Part shown: positions 18,537 through 26,261 of the stretch, one piece after another
How positions within the stretch are numbered: position 1 is the first letter of the stretch
How the letters are laid out: the number at the start of each line of letters is the position of its first letter
Source: Neotamlana sedimentorum
Lineage (GTDB): Bacteria; Bacteroidota; Bacteroidia; Flavobacteriales; Flavobacteriaceae
DNA length: 64,000 bases
Reading direction: 5' to 3'
Assembly: GCF_000943565.1 (NCBI RefSeq)
Contig: NZ_JTDW01000006.1
Span: 124,001 to 188,000 of the forward strand
Translations under genes and position numbers: made by a program
The notes under the pieces: generated by a model
The model's input: the letters and a program-made list of their open reading frames with translations, nothing else
The model's database searches: none
What the model was told of the DNA's origin: nothing

Positions 18537-19514
18537 TTATTTATATAATACTTTTTTAACAGCTTTTATAACATCGTTGCTGTTTGGCAACCATTCTTCT
18601 AACAACACCGGTGAATATGGTGCTGGTGTATCGGCTGTATTAATTTTTACAACAGGAGCATCTAAATAATCGAACGCTTCGTCTTGAACTAAGTAAGTTA
18701 TTTCGGTAGCCACATTTCCAAAAGGCCATGCTTCTTCTAAAATAACTAATCGATTGGTTTTCTTCACCGACTCTACGATGGCTTTTCTATCCATTGGGCG
18801 AACGGTACGTAAATCAATAATTTCACAAGAAATGCCTTCTTTTTGCAATTCATCAGCAGCCTTGTAAGCTTCCTTTATAATTTTCCCAAAAGAAACGATA
18901 GTAACATCAGTTCCTTCACGTTTAATATCTGCAACACCTAACGGTATAATGTATTCGCCTTCTGGCACTTCACCCTTATCACCATACATTTGTTCACTTT
19001 CCATAAAAATTACTGGATCGTCGTCGCGAATAGCTGCTTTTAATAAGCCTTTCGCATCGTAAGGGTTCGACGGTACCACCACTTTTAAACCTGGTGTATT
19101 TGCAAACCAGTTTTCAAAGGCTTGGGAGTGTGTTGCTCCTAATTGTCCTGCTGAAGCTGTCGGCCCTCGAAATACAATAGGACAATTAAACTGCCCACCA
19201 GACATTTGTCTAATTTTTGCAGCATTATTAATAATTTGATCAATACCAACTAAAGAGAAGTTAAAAGTCATGTATTCAACAATTGGTCGGTTACCCGTCA
19301 TTGTAGATCCAATAGCTATACCAGCAAAACCAAGTTCGGCAATTGGAGTATCAATTACACGTTTTGGCCCAAACTCGTCTAACATTCCTTTTGATGCTTT
19401 ATAAGCACCATTATATTCTGCAACCTCTTCGCCCATTAAGTAAATGCTCTCGTCTCGTCGCATTTCTTCGCTCATGGCTTCGGCAATAGCTTCTCTAAAT
19501 TGAATTGTCTTCAT
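18537..19514 (-). CDS. pdhB: Pyruvate dehydrogenase E1 component, beta subunit
   Basis: PdhB pairs with the alpha subunit to decarboxylate pyruvate with thiamine diphosphate in the pyruvate dehydrogenase complex. The 325-residue protein has the beta-subunit N-terminus MKTIQFREAIAEAMSEEM, the GEEVAEYNGAYKASKGMLDEFGPKRVIDTPIAE segment (split here as GEEVAEYNGAYK and GPKRVIDTPIAE), and the C-terminal transketolase domain from ~195 (DVTIVSFG, EEAWPFGNVATEI). Length is normal. The alpha subunit gene is not in the window. A TATTTTTG box (19545-19538, minus) could be its -7 element, without a good -33 partner. Confidence 0.95.
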   Translation of the reverse strand: MKTIQFREAIAEAMSEEMRRDESIYLMGEEVAEYNGAYKASKGMLDEFGPKRVIDTPIAELGFAGIAIGSTMTGNRPIVEYMTFNFSLVGIDQIINNAAKIRQMSGGQFNCPIVFRGPTASAGQLGATHSQAFENWFANTPGLKVVVPSNPYDAKGLLKAAIRDDDPVIFMESEQMYGDKGEVPEGEYIIPLGVADIKREGTDVTIVSFGKIIKEAYKAADELQKEGISCEIIDLRTVRPMDRKAIVESVKKTNRLVILEEAWPFGNVATEITYLVQDEAFDYLDAPVVKINTADTPAPYSPVLLEEWLPNSNDVIKAVKKVLYK

Positions 19515-19671
19515 TAATATAATTTTTTATCGAGTCACAAAAATAACAATAAATGCCAAACTCTCTAATAAGATTTTAACTAAAATTTACTATGCATGCA
19601 TAGTATTTTTAAAAATAAATAATTAACTTCGTAGCCACAATAAAAAATAGGACTTAAAATTACTAAATATT

Positions 19672-20418
19672 ATGAAAATATTAGTTTGTATTAGTCATGT
19701 TCCTGACACGACTTCTAAAATAAATTTTACCGACAACGACACTAAATTCGATACCACTGGTGTTCAATTCGTTATAAATCCTAACGACGAATTTGGCTTA
19801 ACAAGAGCTATGTGGTTTAAAGAAAAACAAGGTGCAAGTGTTACCGTTATTAACGTTGGCGGACTAGAAACCGAGCCTACTTTACGAAAAGCTCTTGCCA
19901 TTGGTGCCGATGATGCTATTCGAGTAAATACAACTGCTCTAGATAGTTTTACCGTTGCCAAACAACTGGCTAATGTAGTAAAAACAGGAGGTTACGATTT
20001 AATAATTGCAGGTAGAGAATCTATAGACTATAATGGTGGAATGGTACCTGGGATGATTGCAGGTTTAACAGAAGCGAATTTTGTTAACAATTGTATTGGC
20101 TTAGAAATTGAGGGAACAACGGCTAAAGCGACCCGCGAAATAGATGGCGGTAAAGAAACCGTTTCAACTACACTACCTTTAGTTATTGGAGGACAAAAAG
20201 GTTTAGTTGAAGAAAGCGATTTACGTATACCCAACATGCGAGGTATAATGATGGCTCGTAAAAAACCTTTAACCGTAGCTGAACCTATTGAAGCGAAAAC
20301 ACAAACGAACTCTGTTGCCTTTGAAAAGCCAACACCTAAAGGTGCAGTTACTTTAGTTTCTCCAGATAATTTAGATGAATTAGTACGCTTACTTCATAAT
20401 GAAGCTAAAGTAATTTAA
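19672..20418 (+). CDS. etfB: Electron transfer flavoprotein, beta subunit
   Basis: EtfB forms a heterodimer with EtfA that passes electrons from acyl-CoA dehydrogenases to the quinone pool. The 248-residue protein starts MKILVCISHVPDTTSKI and has the family features INPNDEFGLTRAMWFKE, AIGADDAIRV, and DLIIAGRESIDYNGGMVPGM, which bind the nucleotide cofactor. Its length is typical. EtfA follows after a 99-base spacer with two hairpins. Confidence 0.95.
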   Translation: MKILVCISHVPDTTSKINFTDNDTKFDTTGVQFVINPNDEFGLTRAMWFKEKQGASVTVINVGGLETEPTLRKALAIGADDAIRVNTTALDSFTVAKQLANVVKTGGYDLIIAGRESIDYNGGMVPGMIAGLTEANFVNNCIGLEIEGTTAKATREIDGGKETVSTTLPLVIGGQKGLVEESDLRIPNMRGIMMARKKPLTVAEPIEAKTQTNSVAFEKPTPKGAVTLVSPDNLDELVRLLHNEAKVI

Positions 20419-20425
20419 GCCAACT

Positions 20426-20499
20426 AAATTATTTCGAAATAATTTTCGAAATCTCTTAACTACAATTATTAATGAGACCTAATCATTAGATAGATTAGG
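20426..20499 (+). repeat. Two hairpins in the etfB-etfA spacer
   Basis: AAATTATTTCGAAATAATTT at 20426-20445 is a perfect 20-bp palindrome. A second hairpin, CCTAATC (20478-20484) with GATTAGG (20493-20499), lies closer to etfA. No U-run follows either one, so they are more likely RNA processing or stability elements than terminators. Confidence 0.5.
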
Positions 20500-20517
20500 A
20501 AACAAAAAGAAAAAATT

Positions 20518-21477
20518 ATGTCAGTTTTAGTATATACAGAATCAGATCAAGGCATCTTCAAAAAGGCAGCTTTCGAGGTTGCAAGTTACGCCAAGGAGGT
20601 AGCAACCGAATTAGGAACAACAGTTACAGCTATTACCTTTAACGCAAGCGATACTGCTGCCCTCGGAATTTACGGTATAGACAACGTTTTAAACGTAAAT
20701 AACGATTTGTTAAAAACATTTAACGCAAATGCTTACGCCCAAGTCATTAAGCAAGCAGCTGAAAAAGAAAACGCAACCGTTGTTGTTGTAAGTTCTTCTG
20801 CAAACAGTAAATATTTAGCACCTCTGTTATCGGTTGGTTTAAATGCTGGTTATGCATCAAATGTTATAGCGAAACCAGAAAGTACAAGCCCGTTTAAAGT
20901 AAAACGCACGGCTTTTACTAATAAAGCATTCGAAATAACAGAAATCACATCAGAAGTTAAAATTATTGGTGTATCAAACAATTCATTTGGTTTAGTCGAA
21001 ACTAGTGGTAGCGCTTCCGCGGAAGAATTTTCGCCTTCTGTTCCCGATTTAGGAATCACTGTAGAATCTGTTGATAAAGCAACAGACAAAGTAAGTATTG
21101 CTGATGCCGAAATCGTAGTTTCTGGTGGGCGCGGATTAAAAGGTCCTGAAAATTGGGGAATGGTTGAAGAATTAGCAGAAGTATTAGGTGCAGCCACAGC
21201 TTGTTCTAAACCCGTATCAGATTTAGGCTGGCGACCACACAGCGAACACGTTGGACAAACAGGTAAACCAGTAGCATCCAATCTTTACATTGCCATTGGA
21301 ATATCTGGTGCGATTCAGCATTTAGCTGGTATAAACGCTTCAAAGTTTAAAGTTGTAATTAATACCGATCCTGAGGCTCCCTTCTTTAAAGCTGCCGATT
21401 ATGGTGTAGTTGGTGACGCTTTCGACGTGGTTCCAACATTAATAGAAAAATTAAAAACATTTAAAGCTCAACAATAA
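20518..21477 (+). CDS. etfA: Electron transfer flavoprotein, alpha subunit
   Basis: EtfA carries the FAD of the electron transfer flavoprotein. The 319-residue protein has an N-terminal alpha/beta domain starting MSVLVYTESDQG and the conserved C-terminal FAD domain: GGRGLKGPENWGMVEELAEV, SDLGWRPHSEHVGQTGKPV, YIAIGISGAIQHLAGI, and INTDPEAPFFKAADYGVVGD. The length is normal. It is in one apparent transcription unit with etfB. Confidence 0.96.
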   Translation: MSVLVYTESDQGIFKKAAFEVASYAKEVATELGTTVTAITFNASDTAALGIYGIDNVLNVNNDLLKTFNANAYAQVIKQAAEKENATVVVVSSSANSKYLAPLLSVGLNAGYASNVIAKPESTSPFKVKRTAFTNKAFEITEITSEVKIIGVSNNSFGLVETSGSASAEEFSPSVPDLGITVESVDKATDKVSIADAEIVVSGGRGLKGPENWGMVEELAEVLGAATACSKPVSDLGWRPHSEHVGQTGKPVASNLYIAIGISGAIQHLAGINASKFKVVINTDPEAPFFKAADYGVVGDAFDVVPTLIEKLKTFKAQQ

Positions 21478-21505
21478 ATATAATTTTTATAAATTGTATT
21501 GTTTT

Positions 21506-21582
21506 AAAGAACTGATTAAATTAGCATTTTATCATAAAACTGCGATTTGTAGTTGGTAAAGTCCTAATTTAAACAGTTCTTT
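21506..21582 (+). repeat. Long imperfect inverted repeat between etfA and bfn gene
   Basis: Arm 1 AAAGAACTGATTAAATTAG (21506-21524) is complementary to arm 2 CTAATTTAAACAGTTCTTT (21564-21582) at 18 of 19 positions. The loop is 39 bases. No U-run follows, so it is not a standard terminator. It would form a long stem in the 5' leader of the next gene. Confidence 0.6.
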
Positions 21583-21597
21583 GCGTTTTAATAAATT

Positions 21598-22218
21598 ATG
21601 AGTTTAGTAAGATTAAATATAAAAGGTATATCGTACAGCCAAACACAAAACGGTGCTTATGCCTTAATTTTAAATGAAGTAGACGGAGATCGTAAACTAC
21701 CTATTGTAATTGGAGCGTTTGAAGCACAATCTATAGCCATAGCTTTAGAAAAAGAAATTAGTCCACCTCGACCACTAACACATGATTTATTTAAAAATTT
21801 TGCAGATAGGTTTGACATTATTGTAAAACAAGTTATCATTCACAAATTAGTCGATGGTGTTTTTTACTCTAGTTTAATTTGTGAACGGGATAAAATCGAA
21901 GAAATTATTGATGCCAGAACTAGCGATGCTATTGCTTTAGCTTTACGTTTTCAAGCACCCATTTTTACATATAAAAACATTCTTGATAAAGCCGGAATTT
22001 ACTTAAAAGTAAGCCCGAAAAAAGAAGACGACAGTGAAAATCAAGATAGTATTTTAATGGACGATTTAGTGGCAAGCGAATTAGAACCAGACAAACCAAA
22101 AGATAATTTTGCATCTAAATCGATTGAAGAACTTCATAAACTATTAGAAGAAGCAGTTACTAACGAAGACTACGAAAAAGCTGCACATATTCGCGACGAA
22201 ATTTCAAAACGAGAATAA
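21598..22218 (+). CDS. Bifunctional nuclease family protein (DUF151) with UvrB/C motif
   Basis: This is a 206-residue protein. The DUF151 (BFN) domain fills residues ~1-135, with the typical LPIVIGAFEAQSIAIALE and ARTSDAIALALR stretches. Plant members have DNase and RNase activity; bacterial roles are poorly known. Residues ~170-206 (SIEELHKLLEEAVTNEDYEK, then AAHIRDEI) form a UvrB/UvrC-type helical hairpin motif, a domain pairing common in Bacteroidota. No signal peptide. The nucleoside transporter gene starts 16 bases downstream. Confidence 0.9.
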   Translation: MSLVRLNIKGISYSQTQNGAYALILNEVDGDRKLPIVIGAFEAQSIAIALEKEISPPRPLTHDLFKNFADRFDIIVKQVIIHKLVDGVFYSSLICERDKIEEIIDARTSDAIALALRFQAPIFTYKNILDKAGIYLKVSPKKEDDSENQDSILMDDLVASELEPDKPKDNFASKSIEELHKLLEEAVTNEDYEKAAHIRDEISKRE

Positions 22219-22234
22219 CACCCAAAATTTAATT

Positions 22235-23737
22235 ATGAGTAAGCCGTTTTTGTACCTAATTCCATTATTTCTACTCTTTTCATCATTAACTTTTTCTCAA
22301 GATTTAGATACAATCCCTCAACAAGAAGCTATTGAAACTGCAGCTTTAACTATTAACGATACCATTCAAGCTACCGTTGATGTTATAAGGGAAACCGACA
22401 ATTCCTCAACAGAAAATAACATAATCCCAAGTCAGGGCTTTACCATAAATAGTTTATGGCGAGGAGTTTTGGGCATGATTACGCTCGTATTTATTGCCTT
22501 TTTATTTAGTAGTAATAAAAAAGCTATTAATTGGAAAATTGTAGGCCTTGGTTTAGGATTCCAACTCATTATTGCTGTTGGTGTTTTAAAAGTAGATTTT
22601 GTAAAAAATATTTTTGAATTTGTTGGCAGTCTATTTGTAAGTGTTTTAGAGTTTACCAGAGCTGGAAGTAAATTTTTGTTTGAAGGCTTAGTTGTAGATA
22701 TGGATACATTTGGATATATTTTCGCATTTCAAGTATTACCAACAATTATATTTTTCTCTGCCTTAACATCTGTTTTATTCTACCTTGGTGTTATTCAAAA
22801 AGTTGTAAAAGTAATGGCTTGGTTGTTATCTAAAGCATTAAAGATTTCTGGAGCAGAAAGCTTAAGTGTTGCAGGAAACATCTTTTTAGGGCAAACTGAA
22901 GCGCCGCTACTTATAAAAGCATATTTAGAAAAAATGAACAAATCTGAAATGCTTTTAGTAATGATTGGTGGAATGGCAACCGTTGCTGGTGCCGTTTTAG
23001 CTGCTTATATTGGTTTTTTAGGCGGTGACGACCCAGAACTACGTTTATTTTATGCAAAACATTTATTAGCAGCATCAGTAATGGCAGCACCAGGAGCTAT
23101 TGTTATTTCTAAAATCCTATATCCACAAACTGAAGACGTAAATACAGATGTTAGTGTTTCACAAGAAAAAATAGGCTCTAACTTTTTAGATGCTATTGCC
23201 AACGGAACCACCGAAGGTTTAAAGTTGGCCGTAAATGTAGGAGCTATGTTATTAGTTTTTGTAGCTTTTATAGCTATGTTTAACGGTCTTTTAGGTTGGG
23301 TTGGAGATGTAACATCATTTAACACTTGGGTTGCGAGTAATACATCATACAACAGCCTATCCTTAGAACTTATTTTAGGGTATATTTTTGCACCACTAAT
23401 GTGGTTAATAGGTGTTGCCAAAGAAGACATGGCACTTATGGGCCAACTTCTTGGAATTAAATTGGCCGCAAGTGAGTTTATTGGCTACATACAACTTCGT
23501 GATTTAAAAAATGCAACAAACAGTATTCATTTAAACTATGAAAAGTCGGTAATTATGGCGACTTATATGCTTTGTGGTTTTGCAAATTTTGCATCTATTG
23601 GCATACAAATTGGTGGTATAGGTTCTCTCGCCCCTGGACAACGTAAAATATTATCCCAATTTGGTATGAAAGCTTTAATTGGTGGTACTATTGCCTCTTT
23701 AATTTCGGCAACTATAGCTGGAATGATTATTGGCTAA
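22235..23737 (+). CDS. nupC: Concentrative nucleoside transporter (NupC/CNT family)
   Basis: This inner-membrane protein imports nucleosides with H+ or Na+. The 500-residue sequence has an N-terminal addition over the ~400-residue core: a signal-like helix (MSKPFLYLIPLFLLFSSLTFSQ) and a polar stretch of about 50 residues (~23-72). The CNT core follows, with SVAGNIFLGQTEAPLLIKAY and CGFANFASIGIQIGGIG, the two substrate-binding hairpin motifs. Its place near thyA and nucleotide genes fits salvage. Confidence 0.92.
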   Translation: MSKPFLYLIPLFLLFSSLTFSQDLDTIPQQEAIETAALTINDTIQATVDVIRETDNSSTENNIIPSQGFTINSLWRGVLGMITLVFIAFLFSSNKKAINWKIVGLGLGFQLIIAVGVLKVDFVKNIFEFVGSLFVSVLEFTRAGSKFLFEGLVVDMDTFGYIFAFQVLPTIIFFSALTSVLFYLGVIQKVVKVMAWLLSKALKISGAESLSVAGNIFLGQTEAPLLIKAYLEKMNKSEMLLVMIGGMATVAGAVLAAYIGFLGGDDPELRLFYAKHLLAASVMAAPGAIVISKILYPQTEDVNTDVSVSQEKIGSNFLDAIANGTTEGLKLAVNVGAMLLVFVAFIAMFNGLLGWVGDVTSFNTWVASNTSYNSLSLELILGYIFAPLMWLIGVAKEDMALMGQLLGIKLAASEFIGYIQLRDLKNATNSIHLNYEKSVIMATYMLCGFANFASIGIQIGGIGSLAPGQRKILSQFGMKALIGGTIASLISATIAGMIIG

Positions 23738-23765
23738 CTCGTTAATAACTTTATAATAAGAAATT

Positions 23766-23797
23766 AAAGCACCAAATTAAATTTTGATGCTTTTTTA
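23766..23797 (+). terminator. Terminator after nupC
   Basis: AAAGCACCAAA, short AT loop, TTTTGATGCTTT plus TTTT: a stem with one C/A mismatch on this strand, then a U-run, about 30 bases after the nupC stop. Confidence 0.65.
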
Positions 23798-23836
23798 TAT
23801 TTTTATCCTTTAAAAAATAGAGTTTAATTAAATAAA

Positions 23837-23857
23837 ATTTCCACTTTCGTGGGAAAT
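23837..23857 (+). promoter_or_regulatory. Hairpin just before the thyA start codon
   Basis: ATTTCCAC, loop TTTC, GTGGGAAAT form an 8-bp stem with one bulged G. It ends 4 bases before the thyA ATG, where it could affect ribosome access. No conserved family is recognised. Confidence 0.4.
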
Positions 23858-23861
23858 AAAC

Positions 23862-24686
23862 ATGAAACAATACCACGATTTAGTAAAACACGTTTTTGCA
23901 AACGGAAACGAAAAAGGAGATAGGACAGGAACTGGAACTAAAAGTGTTTTTGGATACCAAATGCGTTTCGATTTAAGTGAAGGATTCCCTATGGTTACTA
24001 CCAAAAAATTGCACTTAAAATCAATTATTTACGAATTACTTTGGTTTTTAAAAGGAGATACAAATATTAAATACTTAACCAAAAACGGTGTTAGAATCTG
24101 GAACGAATGGGCCGATGAAAATGGCGATTTAGGCCCTGTTTACGGTCACCAATGGCGCAACTGGAACAGCGACGAAATAGACCAAATAAAAGAAGCCATT
24201 GAAACATTAAAAAACAACCCGAATAGTCGCAGAATGCTAGTTTCGGCTTGGAATCCTTCCGTTTTACCAGACACTTCAAAAAGTTTTAGCGAAAATGTGG
24301 CAAATGGAAAAGCAGCTCTACCACCATGTCATGCTTTTTTTCAATTTTACGTAGCTAATGGGAAGTTGTCTTGCCAATTATACCAACGCAGCGCCGATAT
24401 ATTTTTAGGTGTACCGTTTAATATTGCATCGTATGCATTATTTACCATGATGATGGCACAAGTTTGTGGTTACCAACCAGGGGAATTTATTCACACCTTT
24501 GGTGATGCTCATATTTACAGCAATCATTTTGAGCAGCTAGAGCTTCAATTATCTAGAGAACCTAGACCATTACCAAAAATGATTTTAAATCCAAAAATTA
24601 AAGATATTTTTGACTTTACCTTTAACGATTTCACGCTGGAAGACTATAATCCGCACCCACATATTAAAGGTACCGTTGCAATTTAG
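23862..24686 (+). CDS. thyA: Thymidylate synthase
   Basis: ThyA methylates dUMP to dTMP using methylenetetrahydrofolate and leaves dihydrofolate. The 274-residue protein has the catalytic cysteine at residue 156 in [12 protein letters not shown], the dUMP-binding [20 protein letters not shown] stretch, and the ends [11 protein letters not shown] and [11 protein letters not shown]. Length is slightly above the 264 of E. coli. The dihydrofolate reductase that recycles its product is encoded ~0.6 kb downstream (25311) on the same strand. Confidence 0.97.
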   Translation: MKQYHDLVKHVFANGNEKGDRTGTGTKSVFGYQMRFDLSEGFPMVTTKKLHLKSIIYELLWFLKGDTNIKYLTKNGVRIWNEWADENGDLGPVYGHQWRNWNSDEIDQIKEAIETLKNNPNSRRMLVSAWNPSVLPDTSKSFSENVANGKAALPPCHAFFQFYVANGKLSCQLYQRSADIFLGVPFNIASYALFTMMMAQVCGYQPGEFIHTFGDAHIYSNHFEQLELQLSREPRPLPKMILNPKIKDIFDFTFNDFTLEDYNPHPHIKGTVAI

Positions 24687-24697
24687 GACATATTAAA

Positions 24698-24728
24698 TAA
24701 AGCACTTTTATGTAAAAGTGCTTTTATA
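24698..24728. terminator. Bidirectional terminator between thyA and CBM48 gene
   Basis: AAAGCACTTTTA and TAAAAGTGCTTT form a near-perfect hairpin between two converging genes, with T-runs on both strands. Confidence 0.8.
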
Positions 24729-24744
24729 TTTAATATAGCAATAG

Positions 24745-25047
24745 TTATACAGTTATAACGCTATTTTCTGCTCCTGCGTAATCGTTCCATGCCAAAGCAT
24801 CAGCTTCTTCATCGTTAGTATAAACCGTTTCGTCAATTAAATATTTAAATTCATAAGAATTATCTTTTTCCAAATCAATCGTCCCTTTAAATGTCCCGTT
24901 TTTTAACTTTTTTAACGGATTTGCCTCGGCATTCCACTTATTAAAACTTCCGACCACTGAAACCTGTGAAGCATCATCTTCTGGAGTAATTGCAAAAGTA
25001 ACTTTACAAATAGGCTTCGATTTTAAATACTGTTTTTTAATAGACAT
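24745..25047 (-). CDS. Small isoamylase early-set (CBM48-like) protein
   Basis: This 100-residue protein consists of one carbohydrate-binding/early-set domain of the CBM48-AMPK type: VTFAITPEDDASQVSVVGSF, then NKWN, LKKLKNGTFKGTIDL and YEFKYLIDE. Such stand-alone proteins are common in Bacteroidota; their partner is unknown, with glycogen-like polymers or a protein partner as guesses. It has no signal peptide. It converges with thyA. Confidence 0.85.
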   Translation of the reverse strand: MSIKKQYLKSKPICKVTFAITPEDDASQVSVVGSFNKWNAEANPLKKLKNGTFKGTIDLEKDNSYEFKYLIDETVYTNDEEADALAWNDYAGAENSVITV

Positions 25048-25310
25048 AATTTTTTATTTTTAGCATTGTTTCTATACAAATTTATAAAAGTTTTTTTTTA
25101 ATTATTTTTTTTTAAATCTAATTGAATTAGAATTATTAATTTAATAAAATCAAAGGTAATTTTTCTTACTTTCTGTTTTTTTTCACTGGTTAACCACTTT
25201 TTATTAAAGCTTATTTTTTGTTCTTTCCTGATTTTTAAATAGTTCAATGCGAAATTTTATTAAAAAAACAACTCAAAAAAAGCATTAACTTTGCACTTTA
25301 TTTATTACCC

Positions 25311-26216
25311 ATGTTTGGAAAAAAGAAAACTAAACCACAAATAGACAAAGACCAGTTAGAGCTTATAGAAAATGCGCAAAAACGTATAAAACAAAAAAAG
25401 CGCTTATACGTACATTTCGTTATATTTTTAATTGGAGCTATATTTTTAATTGTTGCTAATACCGTTTTGGGTATTGGTAAGAACATTACACCCTTAGGAA
25501 AAGAATGGTTTCTATATGCCATTTTAATTTGGCTATTCCTTTTTATTTATCACCTTTTTAATGTTTTTATAACTCATAAATTTATGGGAAAAGCTTGGGA
25601 AAAGGAACAACTCGAAAAGCTAGTTAGCAAACAACAAGACCGAATTAACAAATTAAAAGAAGGTCTATTAAAAGAAGAAACCTTAATTGCAAAATCTGAA
25701 GCTTTTAAAGACACTAATATTAAAAACTCAAACCTAACGATTATTGTTGCCGCTGCAGAAAATAATGCTATAGGTAAGGGCAACAAACTTATTTGGCATT
25801 TAAGTGACGACCTTAAACGCTTTAAAGTGTTAACTAGCGGACACCACATAATTATGGGTCGAAAAACATTTGAAAGTTTCCCAAAGCCTCTTCCAAACAG
25901 AATACATATTGTAATTACACGACAAAAAAACTACGAGGTCCCTACCGGTGTTATTGTTGTAAATAATTTACAAGATGCTATTGATGCGGCAAAAAGCGAC
26001 TCGCAACCTTTTATAATTGGTGGTGGAGAAATTTATAAACAAGCTCTTACATTTGCTAGTAAAATAGAATTAACTCGGGTGCATCACAGCTTTGAAGCCG
26101 ATACATTTTTTCCAGAAATTGACAACACTATTTGGAAAGAAACAGCTAATACCTTTCACACTAAAGACGCTGAGCACGATTATGAATTTTCTTTTATTAC
26201 CTACGAAAGAAAATAA
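25311..26216 (+). CDS. Membrane-anchored dihydrofolate reductase (2TM domain-DHFR fusion)
   Basis: This is a 301-residue fusion. Residues ~15-110 are a Bacteroidota 2TM domain: a charged N-terminus, a helix ending HFVIFLIGAIFLIVANTVLG, a second helix FLYAILIWLFLFIYHLF, then a charged coil to ~135. Residues ~141-301 are a full dihydrofolate reductase: LTIIVAAAENNAIGKGNKLI, WHLSDDLKRFK, HHIIMGRKTFESF, and IIGGGEIYKQAL for NADPH. The frame is open throughout, with no ATG, GTG or TTG near residue 141, so a separate enzyme is unlikely. DHFR makes tetrahydrofolate and should face the cytoplasm. A TAACTTTG box at 25286-25293 is a candidate -7 element. Confidence 0.88.
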   Translation: MFGKKKTKPQIDKDQLELIENAQKRIKQKKRLYVHFVIFLIGAIFLIVANTVLGIGKNITPLGKEWFLYAILIWLFLFIYHLFNVFITHKFMGKAWEKEQLEKLVSKQQDRINKLKEGLLKEETLIAKSEAFKDTNIKNSNLTIIVAAAENNAIGKGNKLIWHLSDDLKRFKVLTSGHHIIMGRKTFESFPKPLPNRIHIVITRQKNYEVPTGVIVVNNLQDAIDAAKSDSQPFIIGGGEIYKQALTFASKIELTRVHHSFEADTFFPEIDNTIWKETANTFHTKDAEHDYEFSFITYERK

Positions 26217-26261
26217 ACTAATTATGAATAGCGAGAGGTGATTTCACCTTAGGTTTAAATT

